Source: JANOBJ01 sp031411575
GTDB lineage: Bacteria > Pseudomonadota > Gammaproteobacteria > Burkholderiales > Burkholderiaceae_C
Direction of reading: 5' to 3'
Length of the DNA stretch: 10,045 bases
Assembly (NCBI GenBank): GCA_031411575.1
Contig: JANOBJ010000090.1
Coordinates: 1 to 10,045, forward strand
Of this stretch, positions 7,268 through 10,045 are shown piece by piece. The translations under genes and the position numbers were made by a program. Each line of letters opens with the position of its first letter. The stretch's first letter is position 1. The notes beneath the pieces were generated by a model. The model had not been told where the DNA came from, made no database searches, and worked only from the letters and a program-made list of their open reading frames with translations.

Positions 7268-8497
7268 ATGGCAAAAGAGTACAAGGATCTGGTGGTGGGG
7301 CTGGACATCGGCACCGCCAAGATCATGGTGGTGGTGGGCGAAGTGCTGCCGGGCGGCGAGATCAAGCTTGCGGGCTTGGGCGTGGCACCGAGCAACGGGC
7401 TCAAGCGCGGCGTGGTGGTGAACATCGACGCCACGGTGCAGAGCATCCAGCAGGCGTTGAAAGAAGCCGAGCTGATGGCGGACTGCAAGATCACACGCGT
7501 GTACACCGGCATTACCGGCAGTCACATCCGTGGCATCAATTCCAGCGGCATGGTGGCGGTGAAGGACAAGGAAGTCACGGCCGCCGATGTTGCGCGCGTG
7601 GTGGAAACCGCCAAGGCCATCAATATCTCCACCGACCAGCGCCTGCTGCTGGTGGAGCCGCAGGAATTCGTGATTGACGGGCAGGATGTCAAGGAGCCCA
7701 TCGGGATGAGCGGCATCCGGCTCGAAGCCAAGGTGCATATCGTGACCGGCGCGCAAAGCGCGGCCGAAAACATCATCAAGTGCGTGCGCCGCTGCGGGCT
7801 GGAGGTGGAACAGCTGCTCTTGAACGCGCTGGCGTCGAGCCAGGCCGTTCTCACGGAAGATGAACGCGAACTGGGTGTCGTGCTGGTCGACATTGGTGCC
7901 GGCACCACCGACGTGGCCATCTTCACCAACGGCGCGATCCGCCACACCGCCGTCATTCCGATTGCCGGCGACTTGATCACGAGCGACATTGCCATGGCTT
8001 TGCGCACGCCGACCAAGGACGCTGAAGACATCAAGGTCGAAAGCGGCTACGCCAAGCAACTGCTGGCCGATCCGGAGTCGCAGGTTGAAGTGCCGGGATT
8101 GGGTGACCGCGGGCCCCGCATGCTGAGCAAGCAGGCGCTGGCCGGGGTGATCGAGCCTCGGGTCGAAGAGATTTTCTCGTTGGTGCAGCAGGTCGTGCGC
8201 GAGTCCGGCTATGAAGAGGTGTTGTCCTCGGGCGTGGTGCTCACGGGTGGCAGCGCCGTGATGCCCGGCATGGTTGAGTTGGGCGAGGATATCTTCCTCA
8301 AACCGGTTCGCCGGGGCATCCCCAAGTACTCGAGCGCCCTGGCCGACATGGTGGCACAGCCCCGGGCGGCCACGGTCATGGGATTGATCGAAGAAGCTCG
8401 GCTGGCGCGGCTTCGCGGCTACAAGGTGGCGCAGAAAAACGGCTCGGTGAAAACCGCCGTGGGTCGCGTCAAAGACTGGTTTATCGGGAACTTCTGA
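7268..8497 (+). CDS. ftsA: FtsA, actin-like membrane anchor of the Z ring
   Basis: This actin-family ATPase binds the FtsZ C-terminal peptide, tethers filaments to the membrane and helps recruit later division proteins. It has 409 residues (E. coli 420). Phosphate-1 motif GLDIGTAKI is at 11-19, phosphate-2 VDIGAGTTD at 207-215, and the adenosine motif VVLTGGSAVMPGM at 323-335. The FtsA-specific 1C domain lies at about 84-163. The C-terminus (VGRVKDWFIGNF) fits the amphipathic membrane-targeting helix. It starts 18 nt after ftsQ; the spacer has only a weak purine stretch (AAAGAACGG, 7252-7260), so initiation may depend on coupling. It ends TGA followed by C. The reading frame beyond this stop stays open to the ftsZ start. 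Confidence 0.98.
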   Translation: MAKEYKDLVVGLDIGTAKIMVVVGEVLPGGEIKLAGLGVAPSNGLKRGVVVNIDATVQSIQQALKEAELMADCKITRVYTGITGSHIRGINSSGMVAVKDKEVTAADVARVVETAKAINISTDQRLLLVEPQEFVIDGQDVKEPIGMSGIRLEAKVHIVTGAQSAAENIIKCVRRCGLEVEQLLLNALASSQAVLTEDERELGVVLVDIGAGTTDVAIFTNGAIRHTAVIPIAGDLITSDIAMALRTPTKDAEDIKVESGYAKQLLADPESQVEVPGLGDRGPRMLSKQALAGVIEPRVEEIFSLVQQVVRESGYEEVLSSGVVLTGGSAVMPGMVELGEDIFLKPVRRGIPKYSSALADMVAQPRAATVMGLIEEARLARLRGYKVAQKNGSVKTAVGRVKDWFIGNF

Positions 8498-8629
8498 CCA
8501 TGCAAGCAACCAAGACCTGGCTCGCACGAGGCAGCCCACACTGGCGATGGCCGAGCGCCGGCCCGCCTTCATGAACCCTATTCCGACAGCACACCCGCAA
8601 TCAGGCAACTGCATATCCAGGAGAAACAC
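8498..8629 (+). other. ftsA-ftsZ intergenic region with linked mini-ORFs
   Basis: This 132-nt gap contains two tiny + strand frames joined head to tail. The first is 24 codons plus stop at 8500-8574, starting 2 nt after the ftsA stop. The second is 20 codons plus stop at 8571-8633. They overlap as ATGA, and the second also overlaps the ftsZ start as ATGA. A small hairpin, GGCCG/CGGCC with a 5-nt loop, lies at 8549-8563. AGGAG at 8619-8623, 6 nt from the ATG, is a good ribosome binding site for ftsZ. I see no convincing -35/-10 pair. The peptides match nothing I recognise, and coding status is doubtful. Confidence 0.5.
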
Positions 8630-9853
8630 ATGAGCATCGAAATGATCGAAGTCGAAGAGTTCAATCTCGGCACGCATATCAAGGTTATCGGCGTGGGCGG
8701 TGGCGGCGGCAACGCCGTGGCGCACATGATCGAACGTGGCGTCCAGGGCGTGGAATTTGTCTGCGCCAACACAGACGCGCAGGCGCTGGCACGCAGCGCC
8801 GCGCACCGTACCATCCAGCTGGGCCAGAGCGGGCTGGGCGCCGGCAGCAAGCCGGACAAGGGCCGTGAAGCCGCTGAGATCGCGGCCGAAGACATCCGCA
8901 GTGCGATCGAAGGCGCGCACATGCTGTTCATCACCGCGGGCATGGGCGGCGGCACGGGCACGGGTGCGGCGCCGGTGATCGCGCGGATCGCCAAGGAGAT
9001 GGGCATTCTCACCGTGGGCGTCGTGACCAAGCCTTTCGAGTGGGAAGGTGGGCGCCGCATGACCAATGCTGACGCCGGTTTGTCCGAGCTGGAAGCCAAT
9101 GTCGATTCGCTGATCGTGGTGCTCAATGAGAAGCTGCTTGATGTACTGGGCGATGACATCACGCAAGATGAAGCCTTCGCGCACGCCAACGACGTGCTCA
9201 AGAACGCAGTGGGCGGCATCGCGGAGATCATCAATGTGCCAGGTCATGTGAACGTTGACTTTGAAGACGTGCGCACGGTCATGGGAGAGCCTGGCAAGGC
9301 CATGATGGGCACGGCGGCCGCGAATGGTCCTGATCGCGCGCGCATCGCCGCCGAGCAAGCCGTGGCCTGCCCGCTGCTGGAGGGTATCGACCTGTCGGGC
9401 GCCAAGGGCGTGCTGGTGCTGATCACCGCCGCAAAAGGCTCGCTCAAGCTGGCCGAGTCGAAGCTGGCCATGAACACCATCCGCGCCTATGCCTCGCCCG
9501 ACGCCCATGTGATCTATGGCACGGCCTACGACGACGAACTGGATGACAACATCCGCGTGACCGTGGTGGCTACCGGCCTTTCGCGCCAGGGCATGCGCCG
9601 CACGGCGCCGCCGCTGCAGGTGTTGCGCACCGGTACCGACAACGTGCCGTTCAACGTGCCGACGGTCAATTCTGCGGTCGCCGGGCCGGGTGTCGCCGGC
9701 ACTGGCGTCGCGCAGCCCGACTATGGAAACATGGCCGTGCCCAGTGTGTGGCGCACCAACCGCACGCAGGCGGCGGCCAAGTTGGACGCTTTGTCGTCGG
9801 GTGGCATGGACGACTTCGAGATCCCGGCTTTCCTGCGAAAACAAGCCGACTGA
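8630..9853 (+). CDS. ftsZ: FtsZ, tubulin-like cell division GTPase
   Basis: FtsZ polymerises with GTP into the Z ring at mid-cell. It has 407 residues (E. coli 383). The nucleotide-binding N-terminal domain has VIGVGGGGGNAV (19-30), NTDAQAL (47-53) and the tubulin signature GGGTGTG (106-112). The T7 loop is NVDFEDV (208-214), with the GTPase-activating acidic residues Asp210 and Asp213 kept. The C-terminal domain runs to about 320, a variable linker of about 70 residues follows, and the protein ends DDFEIPAFLRKQAD, the conserved peptide bound by FtsA and ZipA. The GEPGKAMMGTA segment after the T7 loop suggests Comamonadaceae. ATG 8630 is supported by AGGAG at 8619-8623; Met5 is a less likely start. 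A hairpin follows the stop. Confidence 0.99.
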   Translation: MSIEMIEVEEFNLGTHIKVIGVGGGGGNAVAHMIERGVQGVEFVCANTDAQALARSAAHRTIQLGQSGLGAGSKPDKGREAAEIAAEDIRSAIEGAHMLFITAGMGGGTGTGAAPVIARIAKEMGILTVGVVTKPFEWEGGRRMTNADAGLSELEANVDSLIVVLNEKLLDVLGDDITQDEAFAHANDVLKNAVGGIAEIINVPGHVNVDFEDVRTVMGEPGKAMMGTAAANGPDRARIAAEQAVACPLLEGIDLSGAKGVLVLITAAKGSLKLAESKLAMNTIRAYASPDAHVIYGTAYDDELDDNIRVTVVATGLSRQGMRRTAPPLQVLRTGTDNVPFNVPTVNSAVAGPGVAGTGVAQPDYGNMAVPSVWRTNRTQAAAKLDALSSGGMDDFEIPAFLRKQAD

Positions 9854-9871
9854 GTCGCCAGCATGGCTACG

Positions 9872-9902
9872 GCGCTGGTGGAGCGCACGCTCTAACCAGC
9901 GC
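9872..9902 (+). terminator. Hairpin after ftsZ, possible terminator or regulatory structure
   Basis: GCGCTGGT (9872-9879) pairs perfectly with ACCAGCGC (9895-9902). Inside it GAGCG (9881-9885) pairs with CGCTC (9888-9892), separated from the outer stem by a 1x2 internal loop. It begins 18 nt past the ftsZ stop. The stem is strong and GC-rich, but it is followed by TTCTACAAT and not by a T tract, so it is at best an imperfect intrinsic terminator. It overlaps the region where the lpxC -35 box would lie, so it could instead be a DNA operator or an mRNA-protecting stem. Confidence 0.45.
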
Positions 9903-9905
9903 TTC

Positions 9906-9911
9906 TACAAT
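9906..9911 (+). promoter_or_regulatory. Candidate -10 box of lpxC promoter
   Basis: TACAAT differs from the consensus TATAAT at one position. It ends 6 nt before the lpxC ATG, so transcription starting about 7 nt downstream would begin at or next to the start codon. No recognisable -35 hexamer is found 16-19 nt upstream; that stretch (around 9881-9889) lies within the hairpin. A separate promoter for lpxC after ftsZ is known in other proteobacteria, which gives some support. Confidence 0.45.
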
Positions 9912-9917
9912 CGGTCG

Positions 9918-10045
9918 ATGCTTCAGCAACGCACCCTCAAATCGATCACCCGCGCAGTCGGCGTGGGGCTGCACAGCGGCCAGCGGGTCGAGTTGACCCT
10001 GCGGCCTGCGCAGCCCGACACGGGCGTCGTGTTCCGTCGCGTGGA
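9918..10045 (+). CDS. lpxC: LpxC, UDP-3-O-acyl-GlcNAc deacetylase (5' end only)
   Basis: This is the start of the zinc-dependent deacetylase that catalyses the committed step of lipid A synthesis. The 42 complete codons visible read MLQQRTLKSITRAVGVGLHSG and go on to RVELTLRPAQPDTGVVFRRV, matching the family N-terminus (QRTLK, GVGLHSG, LRPA, TGVVFRR). The zinc-binding His/Asp residues lie further downstream, beyond the window edge. The ATG is placed by this alignment. There is no Shine-Dalgarno-like sequence in the 15 nt before it; TACAAT sits there instead. It is separated from ftsZ by 64 nt, in the usual position at the end of the dcw cluster. Confidence 0.96.
   Translation, partial: MLQQRTLKSITRAVGVGLHSGQRVELTLRPAQPDTGVVFRRV

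Noticed and set aside
8549..8563. Hairpin GGCCG/CGGCC as a terminator between ftsA and ftsZ
   Set aside because: Only a 5-bp stem with no T tract after it. Such short GC stems are common by chance here.
6548..9844. Minus-strand coding gene of 1,098 residues
   Set aside because: It overlaps three essential, fully conserved genes, has the His/Arg-rich composition of a codon-register shadow, and shows no recognisable domain. Avoidance of TTA, CTA and TCA codons explains the missing stops.
9863..9895. Ten-codon ORF between ftsZ and lpxC
   Set aside because: It is very short, has no ribosome binding site, and most of it is the hairpin sequence.

Overview
The window is a stretch of a dcw (division and cell wall) cluster, all genes on the + strand, in the order mraY (3' end) - murD - ftsW - murG - murC - ddl - ftsQ - ftsA - ftsZ - lpxC (5' end). 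The protein sequences point to a Gram-negative betaproteobacterium, most likely family Comamonadaceae (order Burkholderiales). The reasons are the GC-rich coding sequence, the classic proteobacterial gene order ending ftsQ-ftsA-ftsZ-lpxC, and an FtsZ whose N-terminus (GVGGGGGNAV) and T7-loop region (VNVDFEDVRTVMGEPGKAMMGTA) resemble that family as I remember it. The exact genus cannot be read from this window.

Layout: positions 1-128 hold the last 41 residues of MraY. From 133 to 6458 murD, ftsW, murG, murC and ddl are packed tightly. Four consecutive junctions (murD/ftsW, ftsW/murG, murG/murC, murC/ddl) are 4-nt ATGA overlaps, so translational coupling is very likely. ftsQ begins 2 nt after ddl, ftsA 18 nt after ftsQ. 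The first real gap is 132 nt between ftsA and ftsZ, and the second is 64 nt between ftsZ and lpxC. No stretch over 300 nt lacks a gene. There are no RNA genes, mobile elements or CRISPR arrays.

How the genes work together: MurC and MurD add L-Ala and D-Glu to UDP-MurNAc, and Ddl makes D-Ala-D-Ala for the pentapeptide. MraY and MurG build lipid I and lipid II at the inner membrane. FtsW (with an FtsI-type transpeptidase, expected upstream) polymerises septal glycan, FtsQ recruits and regulates that machinery, FtsA tethers FtsZ filaments to the membrane, and FtsZ forms the Z ring. LpxC starts a different envelope pathway, lipid A synthesis.

This is a conserved housekeeping region and I see no new gene system. 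The points worth a second look are small. A 19-nt AT-rich near-repeat sits in frame near the 3' ends of both murG and murC and carries an extended -10-like motif. A chain of two mini-ORFs linked by ATGA overlaps spans the ftsA-ftsZ gap, whose ftsA reading frame is also stop-free up to ftsZ. A strong hairpin after ftsZ abuts a -10-like box lying so close to the lpxC ATG that a leaderless lpxC mRNA is plausible.
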